In this document: positions 36,433 through 45,747 of the stretch, piece by piece
How positions within the stretch are numbered: position 1 is the stretch's first letter
Layout of the letters: each line of letters opens with the position of its first letter
Origin: Psychrobacter cibarius
GTDB lineage: Bacteria; Pseudomonadota; Gammaproteobacteria; Pseudomonadales; Moraxellaceae
DNA length: 64,000 bases
NCBI RefSeq assembly: GCF_016107535.1
Contig: NZ_JABASQ010000002.1
Coordinates: 1 to 64,000, forward strand
Direction of reading: 5' to 3'
Made by a program: the position numbers and the translations under genes
The notes under the pieces: model-generated
The model's database searches: none
What the model was told of the DNA's origin: nothing
Seen by the model: the letters and a program-made list of their open reading frames with translations, nothing else

Positions 36433-37106
36433 ACTCTGTCCTTAGATTGTATTTTGTAAAGGGTGACTCATCACAGACGAGTACCGGTTGAATAAACAAA
36501 AACCAGCCGCATCCATGCCGACATAGGTCAAGCAAGTACATTGCTGATTCTGGTCACTCTTGGGCTGGCACTATTGATCAGTGCTTGTTAAGTCGCATGC
36601 TAGCGCCTCAACACAGTCGCAAGGTCTACACATAATGTACCATAGTTTTATGGCTATACCACGATAACTATAAGGGTTAAATTGATAGAATGTGGTATAG
36701 ACAATACAACTGTACACCGAGTGTCGCTAGGGTTTGTCGGCTGCTACAGCCAAATATAGTAGTTAATAATAAATTGTAAGAAAATTTGTCTAAGTAAATA
36801 TAATAGGCTGTTTTACCATTATAGCGATACATTAAGACCGCTAGTATCAACGCTCGCTTAGTAAATGGCAGTCGCACGGTCTAGTAAAGCTTAGCAAAAC
36901 CAAACTCGTCCAAATTTATTGATTAGGGATATTCAGTATGCACACAGCATTATGTAATAATGCTATTATCCAAAGCAGTCATATTGTCATTTTTTAGCGA
37001 TGGCGATAGCTTTTATTTAGCTGTCTATAGGGTTTGATCTATCGACTTTATGACTCGTGTTTTTTATCATTTTCATGCCATTGCAAAGTCACAGGTTCTC
37101 TATTCT
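36433..37106. other. Long intergenic region between divergent ackA and lptM
   Basis: About 670 bp with no supported gene. Short frames on the minus strand lack ribosome binding sites and resemblance to proteins. The sequence is AT-rich, presumably holds both promoters, and shows no MITE ends. In enterobacteria cyaY lies opposite lysA; it is not here. Confidence 0.5.
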
Positions 37107-37391
37107 ATGTTTACTATTAACCGCTTTTCGAAAACTGAGCACACTAATGTCGCTGATCTTGGTCGCCGTGTTATCTCCACTTTTATTATTAGTGGGGTGA
37201 TGATGATGGGTTTGACGGGTTGCGGTCAAAAAGGCAATCTATACCTCGCCGACGCTAGTAGCCAGACGGTTCAAGGAGCTACGGATAGCGCTGGCATACA
37301 GGGTAGTACCTATTCGACACAAGATGATGGTCATCAAGAAATGGATGATTTTAAGCTACCGGAACCTAGTGAAGACCCTAATGATTATTGA
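37107..37391 (+). CDS. lptM: LPS translocon maturation chaperone LptM (YifL-like lipoprotein)
   Basis: A small lipoprotein of about 94 residues. The region MMMGLTGCGQKGNLYLADAS contains the lipobox cysteine followed by GQKGNLYL, the signature of LptM/YifL (GQKGPLYLP), which assists oxidative folding of the LptDE outer-membrane LPS translocon. The N-terminus before the hydrophobic segment is long. An ATG at 37107 is chosen over 37050, which adds 19 residues, but neither has a clear ribosome binding site. It lies directly upstream of lysA, its usual place in gammaproteobacteria. Confidence 0.82.
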   Translation: MFTINRFSKTEHTNVADLGRRVISTFIISGVMMMGLTGCGQKGNLYLADASSQTVQGATDSAGIQGSTYSTQDDGHQEMDDFKLPEPSEDPNDY

Positions 37392-37483
37392 TTCTGATTA
37401 AAGAATCAATGCCGTCAACGAGATTTCGGTGTACACCCTAAGATTTTTTAACTTTGTAACCTGATGAAATTAGAGATGTTTAT

Positions 37484-38839
37484 ATGAGTCATTCTGAGCA
37501 ACAAACTGGCGAATCTGTCACGATCCAAACTGAGCAAGGCTTGTATGTTAATCCTCAAGCTTTAACCGTCCATTTACCCGCGCTAGATTATCACAATGGC
37601 GCATTGTATATGGAGCAGGTGAGCATTGATGATGTGGTTAAACACTATGGTACGCCATGCTATGTCTACTCAAAACAAGCCATTTTGGATGTCTATCAAG
37701 CTTATAGCGATAGCTTTGCCAGTTTAACGCACCAGATTTGTTATGCTGTAAAAGCCAATTCTAATCTTGCGGTACTTGGTATATTGGCGCAAGCAGGCGC
37801 AGGATTTGATATCGTCTCTCGTGGCGAGCTCATGCGGGTATTGGCGGCAGGGGGCGAAGCTGCACGTGTGGTATTCTCAGGCGTCGGCAAAACCTATAGC
37901 GATATTGAATATGCCCTGACCCAAGGTATTGGTTGTTTTAACGTAGAGTCAATCAGCGAGCTGACTTTGATTAATGATGTGGCACAGAAATTGGATAAAC
38001 CTGCGCCAATTTCACTACGGGTTAATCCCAATGTCGACGCCAAGACGCATCCGTATATTTCAACAGGGCTAAAAGACAATAAATTTGGTATCACCCACGA
38101 AGACGCAGTTGCCGTCTATGAGCAAGCGGCGCAATTATCTCATATTGATATCGTCGGTATTGACTGTCATATTGGCTCGCAGTTGACTGAAGTTGCGCCA
38201 TTTGTCGCGGCTTTGGATAAAGTGATTGAGCTGATACACAACCTACGTGATAAAGGTATCGAGCTGCGTCATATCGATTTGGGCGGTGGTTTGGGTGTGC
38301 GTTATATCGATGAGACACCAGTATCTATCGACGAGTTTGCTCAAGCGTTATTACCGAAACTTAGCGAGCTTGGCTTAACGGTATTCTTTGAGCCGGGTCG
38401 CAGTATTGTGGCAAATGCTGGGGTATTATTGACCAAGGTTGATGTGCTAAAACCAACGGAACATAAGAACTTTGCCATTGTTGACGCAGCAATGAATGAC
38501 TTGATTCGTCCGGCGTTATATCAAGCTGAAATGGCAGTCATTCCAAGTGTCTTGCCTGATAATGGCATCGACACTGATGGCACACAGGCATGGGATATCG
38601 TTGGCGCTATTTGCGAAACGGGTGATTTTTTAGCGAAAGACCGTTTATTGTCGCTCGCGGCAGACGATATTTTAGCAATCACAGGCGCTGGTGCGTACGG
38701 CTTTACCATGAGTAGCAATTATAATTCACGCCCGCGTGCTAGTGAAGTAATGGTCGCCGATGATAGCCATCAACTGATTCGCAAACGCGAAACCATTGAA
38801 GCGCTATATGCAGACGAAGTATTGTGGCAAGGTAAATAA
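37484..38839 (+). CDS. lysA: Diaminopimelate decarboxylase
   Basis: A 451-residue PLP enzyme of fold III making L-lysine from meso-diaminopimelate. The PLP lysine is in ICYAVKANSNLAVL (about residue 87), with the HIDLGGGLGVRY glycine loop, FEPGRSIVANAG, and GAICETGDFLAKDR holding the catalytic cysteine. The chain has an extra N-terminal stretch of about 30 residues (SHSEQQTGESVTIQTEQ). It follows lptM by 92 bp, with GAGATG before the ATG. A terminator follows, so lysA and dapF may be separate transcripts. Confidence 0.96.
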   Translation: MSHSEQQTGESVTIQTEQGLYVNPQALTVHLPALDYHNGALYMEQVSIDDVVKHYGTPCYVYSKQAILDVYQAYSDSFASLTHQICYAVKANSNLAVLGILAQAGAGFDIVSRGELMRVLAAGGEAARVVFSGVGKTYSDIEYALTQGIGCFNVESISELTLINDVAQKLDKPAPISLRVNPNVDAKTHPYISTGLKDNKFGITHEDAVAVYEQAAQLSHIDIVGIDCHIGSQLTEVAPFVAALDKVIELIHNLRDKGIELRHIDLGGGLGVRYIDETPVSIDEFAQALLPKLSELGLTVFFEPGRSIVANAGVLLTKVDVLKPTEHKNFAIVDAAMNDLIRPALYQAEMAVIPSVLPDNGIDTDGTQAWDIVGAICETGDFLAKDRLLSLAADDILAITGAGAYGFTMSSNYNSRPRASEVMVADDSHQLIRKRETIEALYADEVLWQGK

Positions 38840-38895
38840 ATCGATGACCAACGGATTTAGCCATTTTTAGCCCATTTAGGCGCTTTCGTTCAGAT

Positions 38896-38910
38896 TGAGG
38901 ACATGCCCTA
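38896..38910. repeat. Solo end of the TAGGGCGTGTCCTCA MITE family
   Basis: TGAGGACATGCCCTA matches the right terminal repeat of the elements at 47341, 51988 and 59419, with no partner end nearby. It directly precedes the lysA terminator. Confidence 0.5.
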
Positions 38911-38913
38911 GAT

Positions 38914-38948
38914 AAAAAGCCCGTTGTCTTTGATGATGGGCTTTTTTA
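38914..38948 (+). terminator. Intrinsic terminator of lysA
   Basis: AAAAAGCCC and GGGCTTTTTT at the two sides of a 14-base loop region; the T-run continues to 38947. Confidence 0.8.
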
Positions 38949-39099
38949 TGGCCTGCTCTAATAAGAGATATCAGTTTGACTGTACAAGATGGATTCAGCA
39001 TCGTGTTAACTTAGTATTCGATAGCGGTGATAGTTATGATTGTATCTGACAGCGTGCTAATATAAGACATACATAAAAATAGGATAGGATAACAAGGAT

Positions 39100-39987
39100 A
39101 TGCTAATAGAATTTACGAAGATGCATGGTCTGGGCAATGATTTTATGGTCATCGATTTGGTGACTCAGCGCTTAGATTTGACCAAGGATTTGGTACAGTT
39201 ACTGGGTGACCGTCATTTGGGTATTGGCTTTGATCAGCTGCTCGTCGTTGAGCCACCGATGCGTCCTGACGTTGATTTTAGTTATCGCATTTTTAATGCT
39301 GATGGGTCAGAAGTTGAGCAGTGCGGTAATGGTGCGCGTTGTTTTGCCCGTTTTGTGCAAGCGCGTAAACTGTCATTTAAACAGCGTTTGCGTGTTGAGA
39401 CGGCAAGCGGCATCATTTCATTGACCACTGATCGTTACGGCTGGGTCGAAGTCGATATGGGTAAGCCGAAATTTGAACCAAGCGAGATTCCTTTTACCCC
39501 CAGAGCCACAACCAAAATTCAAAACGCCTATCATCTCGATGTAAATGGCACTCCTGTACAGCTTTATGTTGCCAATATGGGCAACCCGCATGCCGTTATC
39601 AAAGTTGATAACGTGCTCGATGCCGACGTTGAAACCTTAGGCAAAGCCATCGAATCGCATCCCGCCTTTCCCGACCGTGTCAATGTCGGCTTTATGCAAG
39701 TGATGAATCAGCGTCATATTCGTCTGCGTGTCTATGAGCGCGGTGTCGGTGAGACACAAGCCTGTGGTACTGGCGCTTGTGCCGCAGTAGCGGTTGGTAT
39801 CCGCGAAGGCTGGCTCGATGAAGGCGAAGACGTGCGTGCGCAGCTTTATGGTGGCAGTATGATCATCAAATGGCAGCCGGGTTATTCAGTGATGATGACC
39901 GGTCCGACCGCCTTTGTTTACGAAGGCGTATTTAGCCCAGATGGTCTGATGGCGCAAGCGGGCATCAAGCCCAATCCAGAAGGCTAA
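39100..39987 (+). CDS. dapF: Diaminopimelate epimerase
   Basis: A 295-residue PLP-independent epimerase converting LL- to meso-diaminopimelate for lysine and peptidoglycan. Hallmarks are FTKMHGLGNDFMVID at the start, the first catalytic cysteine in EVEQCGNGARCFARF and the second in ETQACGTGACAAVAVG. The C-terminus is somewhat long (LMAQAGIKPNPEG). AAGG precedes the ATG. Its stop codon overlaps the xerC start (TAATG), so the two are translationally coupled. Confidence 0.97.
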   Translation: MLIEFTKMHGLGNDFMVIDLVTQRLDLTKDLVQLLGDRHLGIGFDQLLVVEPPMRPDVDFSYRIFNADGSEVEQCGNGARCFARFVQARKLSFKQRLRVETASGIISLTTDRYGWVEVDMGKPKFEPSEIPFTPRATTKIQNAYHLDVNGTPVQLYVANMGNPHAVIKVDNVLDADVETLGKAIESHPAFPDRVNVGFMQVMNQRHIRLRVYERGVGETQACGTGACAAVAVGIREGWLDEGEDVRAQLYGGSMIIKWQPGYSVMMTGPTAFVYEGVFSPDGLMAQAGIKPNPEG

Positions 39988-41036
39988 TGGATAATAGGGC
40001 TATGTCCAATAAAAACAATCATACGATGGAGCCTACCTCAGATTCTGAGGCAGAAGCATGGCTATCAGTCGAGCACGCCGCAGCTATAGAGTCGGATGAT
40101 GCGTTACGTGATTTGTTAGCGCCCGTGCATCGTTGGCTTAATGTCTTGTCGGTGCGCAATCACTCGCCGCATACGTTGACCGCCTATTTTGCAGGACTGA
40201 ATCAATTGGCACTATTTTTACGTGGGAAACGCCTGACGTGGACGCGCTGCGATAAGCGCCAATTAGCCCAGCATATTAGTCAACGCTTGGATGAAGACAA
40301 GCTGGCACTTGCCAGCGTCCAGCAAGAGCTGTCAGCCATTCGCCATTTTTATGGCTGGTTGATAGAAGAGAACTTGGCACGTATCAATCCAACGACTGGC
40401 TATCAGCTCAAACGTAGTCCTCGACCGCTGCCGTCTATCGCTGATGTTGATTTGCTCACTCAGCTGCTTGACCAAGAGATGCCTGACACACCCGAACAAG
40501 CGCGCTTATGGCTCCGTGATAAGGCGATGTTTGAATTGCTATACAGCAGCGGTCTGCGCGTAGGCGAGTTGGTCGCGTTGGATATGGCCGATGTGGATTT
40601 GTCAGACCTGCGCGTGCGCGTGACAGGTAAAGGCAATAAAACGCGTTTGGTGCCGTTAGGTATCAAGGCAGCAGAAGCGATTAGCCGTTATCTACCGCAT
40701 CGTAATCTGTGGGTGGAGCAAATGGACAGCGCATTATTTATTAGTGAAAAATTGGGTACGCGTTTATCGACACGGGCAGTGCAGCAGCGTCTCAAGGTTG
40801 CGGCTACCCGTGCCGGCATCGCACAAAATATGTATCCGCATCTATTGCGTCATTGTTTTGCCTCGCACATGCTGTCGGGCAGTGGCGATTTGCGCGCGGT
40901 GCAAGAAATGCTTGGGCATAGCGATATCAGTACCACGCAAATTTATACCCATGTCGATTTTGCTAAGCTCACGCAAGTCTATGATCGCGCTCATCCGCGC
41001 TCGACTCATACACGGACCGAAGAAAACAACACCTAA
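39987..41036 (+). CDS. xerC: Tyrosine recombinase XerC
   Basis: A 349-residue site-specific recombinase that with XerD resolves chromosome dimers at dif. The N-terminal SAM-like core-binding domain includes RNHSPHTLTAYFAGLNQLAL. The catalytic domain includes SGLRVGELVALD (first Arg), GKGNKTRLVPLG (Lys), HLLRHCFASHML (His-x2-Arg), LGHSDISTTQIYTHVDF (His and nucleophilic Tyr). It has about 45 extra polar residues at the N-terminus compared with E. coli XerC (298), so an internal start is possible. The gene overlaps dapF by one base. The DUF484 gene (yigA) that separates dapF and xerC in many gammaproteobacteria is absent. Confidence 0.95.
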   Translation: MDNRAMSNKNNHTMEPTSDSEAEAWLSVEHAAAIESDDALRDLLAPVHRWLNVLSVRNHSPHTLTAYFAGLNQLALFLRGKRLTWTRCDKRQLAQHISQRLDEDKLALASVQQELSAIRHFYGWLIEENLARINPTTGYQLKRSPRPLPSIADVDLLTQLLDQEMPDTPEQARLWLRDKAMFELLYSSGLRVGELVALDMADVDLSDLRVRVTGKGNKTRLVPLGIKAAEAISRYLPHRNLWVEQMDSALFISEKLGTRLSTRAVQQRLKVAATRAGIAQNMYPHLLRHCFASHMLSGSGDLRAVQEMLGHSDISTTQIYTHVDFAKLTQVYDRAHPRSTHTRTEENNT

Positions 41037-41077
41037 TATTCGATATTCAATACTTACTATTCAATATTGAAATTGAC

Positions 41078-41977
41078 TTACGCCAAACGATGACAATCAA
41101 AAATGGGCATTTTTTGGCGGCCTTGCTGTTGAGTCTGTTTATCTAAGGTTGCCAAGATCAAAGCATAATCTTGGTTTTTTTCGTTACCCGTGGTTTTATC
41201 TAGTGCACTCGCATCATAGCTGTTAATAATCGTGCCATCAAAAGCTGTGATAGTGGTATGCCCCCACGTTTGACGGATATCACCGTTTTTATAAACATGG
41301 TCGCCGCCTTGTGCTGCACCAATGACCATGCACTGACTGTCTAACGCCCGTGCGCGAAGTAACAGCGACCAGTGTGCTTGCCCCGTTAAATAAGTAAATG
41401 CCGATGGCGCACTTAATATGTCAGCGCCTGCTTGACGTAAGCGCTGTGGCAATGCAGGAAAGCGTAGATCAAAGCAAATCATCATACCCAGTTGATAGAC
41501 AGCATGATCACTCTCTACTGTTGCAACTACAGTCTGTGTACCGGGCTCAAACGTCGCCGCTTCATTATAGCTGCCATGTTTATCTGCTACCGTCGCCGTG
41601 AATAGGTGAATTTTGTCATAGCGTGCCACTCGCGTACCATCAGGGGCAAATAGCTGACTGACTTGGCGCAGTCTGCCATCAGGCACGATGACGCCATCAG
41701 GGCGATAAGGGCAGGGCAGTGAGCCTGCCAGCACATAGACACCGTAAGTACTGGCATAGTCTGCTATCGTCGCTGATAGCGAATCAAAGCGTTCTGCGGT
41801 GGCAAATTGCTCGCCCATGCTACAGCAGTTTTCTGGTAAGACAACAAGGTGAGCACCTTGATGACTGGCATCGCTGATGGCAGCTTTTATAGCCGCTACG
41901 TTTTTTTCGATGTCTTGCTGGCTATTCATTTGAATCGCAGCAGTGACAAGGTGCAGTTTATTTGCTTGGTCATTCAT
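41078..41977 (-). CDS. Carbon-nitrogen hydrolase (Nit2-like omega-amidase / deaminated glutathione amidase group)
   Basis: A 299-residue nitrilase-superfamily enzyme. The Glu-Lys-Cys triad is visible in VVLPENCCSMG, ARYDKIHLF and GMMICFDLRFP. The CSM after the Glu and the FDLRFP after the nucleophile are typical of the Nit1/Nit2 and YbeM group. These hydrolyse deaminated glutathione or omega-amides, so the gene is probably a metabolite-repair amidase rather than a nitrilase. It converges with xerC with only about 40 bp between the stop codons and no visible terminator. Confidence 0.85.
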   Translation of the reverse strand: MNDQANKLHLVTAAIQMNSQQDIEKNVAAIKAAISDASHQGAHLVVLPENCCSMGEQFATAERFDSLSATIADYASTYGVYVLAGSLPCPYRPDGVIVPDGRLRQVSQLFAPDGTRVARYDKIHLFTATVADKHGSYNEAATFEPGTQTVVATVESDHAVYQLGMMICFDLRFPALPQRLRQAGADILSAPSAFTYLTGQAHWSLLLRARALDSQCMVIGAAQGGDHVYKNGDIRQTWGHTTITAFDGTIINSYDASALDKTTGNEKNQDYALILATLDKQTQQQGRQKMPIFDCHRLA

Positions 41978-42290
41978 CGTATTATTCTCGGTTAATGTTA
42001 AGAGTGATTCAATTTGCTCAAAGGTTTTGTGTCATGTACCTTGTGTTTTTTATACAGTCTTATTATGATCAACAAGATTTGGTTATTTATTCTTTAGCAG
42101 TTCATGCTAAAACGGTCAAATTTATAGGATTTTATAAGTAGAGAGCAATAAGCGTATTGGGTCGTCTATAAATTATCATAGCAAAATTGCCACGAAAAAT
42201 GCTATCGTCATGTCCTGATAACGTTAAATCGCTACTTTAAGTGGCAACATATATAGACTATCACCAGTATCGGAGTGTAATAAGCCACCC
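41978..42290. other. Intergenic region upstream of rpoN
   Basis: About 310 bp between the divergent amidase and rpoN genes. No frame, repeat or hairpin stands out. GGAGTG at 42273-42278 is a possible but distant ribosome binding site for rpoN. Confidence 0.4.
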
Positions 42291-43946
42291 ATGAGTATGT
42301 CTTTCGGATTGGCGACCACGCTGAGCACCTCACAAAAACTGACCCCGCAAATGCAGCAAGCCATTAAATTGCTGCAACTCTCTAGTCTTGAGCTTGCGCA
42401 AGAGGTTCAGGCCAAGCTGGATAGTAATCCATTGCTTGAACGTATTGAGGATGATGAAGATGAATACGATTATGGCAGCGGCGATAGAGTAGATGAGTCA
42501 TTGACACTTGATAGCTGGAACCAGAGTACTGATACTGATTCATTTAGCGTAACCTCTGAGAGTAATACCCACAACTCTGAACAAGATGAAGACTTTAGTG
42601 ACAGCTTGGACAAATTACAGCAAGCCAGTATCGATGATGGTGCCATAGATAATCATATTATGGATAGTGACGACTATAGTAGCTTTGAAAATAGTACTGA
42701 TAGCAGCAATTATGCATCTACGGCAAGCAGTTCGGGGAGCAAAAGTGACGAGGATTTTGACAGTTATCAAGGTGGCACTTCTGCCACCATACAAGACCAT
42801 GTGCGCTGGCAGCTGAACTTTAAGCATCTCTCAGAAGCGGACATGTTGATTGCAACCTATCTGATGGACTCTATGGATGACATGGGTTTTGTGCGGCTTG
42901 ATATCGATGAGCTGTTGCAAAGCTTCGATACGATGGCAAGTTTTTATCAATGGGATGAATCTGTTGAGCACGATGAAGTCATGGCTGTTTTACGTGTTAT
43001 TCAGTCTTGCGATCCGCTGGGTGTCGGGGCGCGAAATCTCAGTGAGTGCCTAGCGATTCAGTTGTCCAAGCTCGATGCAAATACTGACCATCTAAAAGAA
43101 GCGCAAGCATTATTGTCAGCCAGTGAGCATTTGGTGAGCAATAACATCAAAGCATTGACTGAGCGGACTGGACTCGCGCCTGCACAGATTACCCCCGCGC
43201 TTAACTTACTGCGTACTTTGAATCCGTCACCTGGATTGCTGTTTCAAAGCAGTCAACCAGACTATACTCAGTCGCCAGCCAGCTATGATATTCCTGATGT
43301 TTTGGTCACGCCTATACGTCACTATCAGAGTCAGACGAGTTCAGATACATCGACGCAGGAGGACGGCTGGAATGTGCGCCTCAATCCTGACACCATGCCA
43401 AAGCTAAGAGTCAATCAAGAATATGCCAATTTGGTGAAGCGCGGTGATGACAGCCCCGACAATCAATATCTGCGTGAAAACCTCACCGATGCCCGCTTGT
43501 TTATTCGTAGTATCGAAGAGCGTAATCAAAACCTATTAAAAGTGGCAACCAGTATCGTGCGTTATCAGCAAGATTTCTTGCAGCATGGCGCAACTGCCAT
43601 GCAACCCCTTATTCTAAAAGCCATTGCGGAAGAAGTGGATTTGCACGAATCGACCGTTTCACGTCTAACCACCAGTAAAACAATTTTGACGCCGCAGGGA
43701 TTGTTTTCACTCAAGCATTTCTTTTCATCTCATGTTAGCAGTACCGACGGCGATATTTCATCGACTGCCATTAGCGCCATGATTAAGCAACTGATAGCCG
43801 ATGAAGATGCCAAAAAGCCATTATCTGACAGTCGGATAAAAGATTGTTTATTATCCGAAGGTATCGATATCGCCAGAAGAACCGTGGCCAAATATCGTGA
43901 AGCAATGAATATTGGCTCGTCTACTCAGCGTAAACAGAAATATTAA
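42291..43946 (+). CDS. rpoN: RNA polymerase sigma-54 factor
   Basis: A 551-residue RpoN. The N-terminal activator-interacting region I (SQKLTPQMQQAIKLLQLSSL) is followed by a very acidic, Ser/Asp/Asn-rich region II (about residues 55-160), the core-binding region and the C-terminal helix-turn-helix. The RpoN box is ARRTVAKYREAM, with a short tail SSTQRKQKY. In many proteobacteria rpoN follows lptB and precedes hpf and ptsN. Here the hpf gene follows, but the lptB and ptsN partners are missing. The start may be the ATG at 42291 or at 42297. Confidence 0.96.
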   Translation: MSMSFGLATTLSTSQKLTPQMQQAIKLLQLSSLELAQEVQAKLDSNPLLERIEDDEDEYDYGSGDRVDESLTLDSWNQSTDTDSFSVTSESNTHNSEQDEDFSDSLDKLQQASIDDGAIDNHIMDSDDYSSFENSTDSSNYASTASSSGSKSDEDFDSYQGGTSATIQDHVRWQLNFKHLSEADMLIATYLMDSMDDMGFVRLDIDELLQSFDTMASFYQWDESVEHDEVMAVLRVIQSCDPLGVGARNLSECLAIQLSKLDANTDHLKEAQALLSASEHLVSNNIKALTERTGLAPAQITPALNLLRTLNPSPGLLFQSSQPDYTQSPASYDIPDVLVTPIRHYQSQTSSDTSTQEDGWNVRLNPDTMPKLRVNQEYANLVKRGDDSPDNQYLRENLTDARLFIRSIEERNQNLLKVATSIVRYQQDFLQHGATAMQPLILKAIAEEVDLHESTVSRLTTSKTILTPQGLFSLKHFFSSHVSSTDGDISSTAISAMIKQLIADEDAKKPLSDSRIKDCLLSEGIDIARRTVAKYREAMNIGSSTQRKQKY

Positions 43947-44312
43947 ATGTCACAATTCAATGACTTAAGAGAAAAATCGTGCTATCGCTAATATATTTGT
44001 TGGTAAATATAAAAAATAAAATTTTCTGATTATATAGAAACATTAAGGAAACAACCGTTTTTATTACATTTAATTACACTTTACTGTCTTGCTACTATTC
44101 GATATTCATGACAAATTAGAGTCATACCAACAACGAAATCTAAGTGTCGATTTAGCGTATTTACTTATCTCATTAATCAAAATGACAACGAAAGGACACG
44201 TTCGATTTTTGCTAAAAGTATCGATTACTAAAGGCGCTGATCAATAAAGACACACCATTCATTGTTGGTAAGGCAGGGTGAAAAAGCAGGAATGCTGGCT
44301 CATCTGTTGATT

Positions 44313-44348
44313 GTAAGTAACAACGCAAGCAACAACGTAGGCAACAAT
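44313..44348 (+). repeat. Three degenerate 12-bp direct repeats in the hpf leader
   Basis: GTAAGTAACAAC, GCAAGCAACAAC and GTAGGCAACAAT follow one another just before the hpf ribosome binding site. The rest of the 428-bp rpoN-hpf gap shows nothing else I can support. Confidence 0.65.
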
Positions 44349-44374
44349 GTAAGTCATAATAAAAGGACAACAAT

Positions 44375-44743
44375 ATGAATGTTTCTATCAGTGGTCACCA
44401 TATCAGTGTTACCGACGCTATGAACGCAGCTGTTCAAGAAAAACTTGATAAAATTGGTCGTCATTTTGATCAAATTCAAAGTATTCAAGTCATTTTATCA
44501 TTAGATAACAGCGGTGCTATAAAGAGCCATAAGGCTGAAGCGATTATGCGAGTCTCGGGTAAAGAGATGTTTGTCCAAGCGCTTGACGATGATATGTATA
44601 AAGCCATTAACGAGATGGCAGACAAACTTGATAGACAAGTACGCAAGTACAAAACCAAGTTGGAGAGCAAAAAGACTCAGGGTGCTGGGCGTGATGGACG
44701 CTATGAAGAGCTGATGACAGACGATGCTGCTCCAGCAGTTTAA
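44375..44743 (+). CDS. hpf: Ribosome hibernation promoting factor, short form
   Basis: A 122-residue RaiA/HPF family protein that binds the 30S decoding site and promotes 100S dimers in stationary phase. The start MNVSISGHHISVTDAMN and the central KAEAIMRVSGKEMFVQALDD followed by MYKAINEMADKLDRQVRKYK fit the family. It is slightly longer than E. coli HPF (95), with an acidic tail ending in DDAAPAV, and it lacks the C-terminal dimerisation domain of long HPF. It lies downstream of rpoN as in many proteobacteria. AAAGGA precedes the ATG. Confidence 0.93.
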   Translation: MNVSISGHHISVTDAMNAAVQEKLDKIGRHFDQIQSIQVILSLDNSGAIKSHKAEAIMRVSGKEMFVQALDDDMYKAINEMADKLDRQVRKYKTKLESKKTQGAGRDGRYEELMTDDAAPAV

Positions 44744-44853
44744 TGTTATAGAGTTTAGGATATTTAAAGGTTAATGATTACTGGCTGATGAAATAATAAA
44801 TAGTATAAGTAGCCGCATTTTTAGATATCTCTAAATGACATTGCCTAAAACGG

Positions 44854-44893
44854 AAAAAGACCTCGAACATTTGCTATGTTGAGGTCTTTTTTA
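44854..44893. terminator. Bidirectional terminator between hpf and thiS
   Basis: AGACCTC-G-AACAT and ATGTT-GAGGTCT form a long stem with one bulge, flanked by AAAAA and TTTTTT. Confidence 0.88.
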
Positions 44894-44981
44894 TGAGCAA
44901 TTATTTTTTTAAAAACTCACCTTTAAATACATTTCTTTAAGCACATTTGTTTTCAAATCAACAGATCATCATTTTAGCTAA

Positions 44982-45182
44982 TTAGCCACCACCGACTGCT
45001 TGCACCACTTCGATATTCATACCTTCAGCGATACTTAATTGAGCAAGCTCACTCTTTGGAATCAGTTCACCATCGACTTCTACTGCATAACGACCTTGGC
45101 TAAGACCAAGCTCATTGATGACCAATTGCACGGTCTGATGGGTAGTCTGTAGTGTCTTACCATTAACGATAATGGTACTCAT
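44982..45182 (-). CDS. thiS: Sulfur carrier protein ThiS
   Basis: A 66-residue ubiquitin-fold protein starting MSTIIVNGKTLQT and ending in the diglycine tail VQAVGGG. The C-terminal glycine is activated by ThiF and carries sulphur as a thiocarboxylate for the thiazole ring of thiamine. Neither thiG nor thiF is adjacent here on the visible side; the upstream gene on the same strand is a DUF423 protein. AAGGAG precedes the ATG. Confidence 0.93.
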   Translation of the reverse strand: MSTIIVNGKTLQTTHQTVQLVINELGLSQGRYAVEVDGELIPKSELAQLSIAEGMNIEVVQAVGGG

Positions 45183-45223
45183 AAAATATACTCCTTAATG
45201 ATTTTTTATCCTTTTGTGCGTAC

Positions 45224-45272
45224 TAAGGCGTGTTCTCATTTTTATCTCTATTTTCAAAATGAGGATATGCTA
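45224..45272. mobile_element. Internally deleted MITE, TAGGGCGTGTCCTCA family
   Basis: TAAGGCGTGTTCTCAT at 45224 and TGAGGATATGCTAT to 45272 match the two ends of the 174-bp family but are only about 20 bp apart. The intervening TTTTATCTCTATTTTCAAAA fits the family's right-hand interior. It is a decayed deletion derivative lying upstream of thiS. Confidence 0.6.
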
Positions 45273-45306
45273 TAGAGTGCAACTTACTTATCGTTTGATC
45301 GATTGA

Positions 45307-45684
45307 TTATTTTGTGACCAATTTGTTCATCTTAAATGATGACACTGCTAACCATAGCCAACCTGCAATCATTAGTACGCCGCCGATAGGCGTAATCGCG
45401 CCAAACCAAAGTGGTGCGCCAAGTGTCATTGCATATAAGCTACCAGCAAATATTATAATGCCAATTTGTAGTAGCCATGCAGTAGTTTGCGTGGCATATC
45501 TCAGGCGAATCAACAGACCAACCAGTAATAAACCCAGCGCGTGTATAAATAAATACAGTGTTGCAGTGTGCCACCATTCGAGTTGTTGCAAACTGGCGAT
45601 ATTTTTTAAGCCATGCGCTCCAAACGCTCCTAAAGCGACGGCGATGGCCATATTGATCGCCGCAATACCTATCCAATTTAACAT
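45307..45684 (-). CDS. DUF423 (YgdD-like) inner-membrane protein
   Basis: A 125-residue protein with four hydrophobic helices. The N-terminal IAAINMAIAVALGAFGAHGLK and the later ALGLLLVGLLIRL and ITPIGGVLMIAGWLWLA are the DUF423/YgdD pattern. It is a widely conserved but uncharacterised membrane protein. It lies 63 bp downstream of rpoH on the same strand and may be read from it. A GAG is present just before the ATG. Confidence 0.87.
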   Translation of the reverse strand: MLNWIGIAAINMAIAVALGAFGAHGLKNIASLQQLEWWHTATLYLFIHALGLLLVGLLIRLRYATQTTAWLLQIGIIIFAGSLYAMTLGAPLWFGAITPIGGVLMIAGWLWLAVSSFKMNKLVTK

Positions 45685-45747
45685 GACAAACTCGTATTAT
45701 CTAAAAACTACCGCTGGTGAAAGACAGGCACTACTGATAGGTAATTG

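Noticed and set aside
36677-36877. A 66-codon minus-strand frame upstream of ackA
   Set aside because: No ribosome binding site and no protein-like pattern; treated as non-coding.
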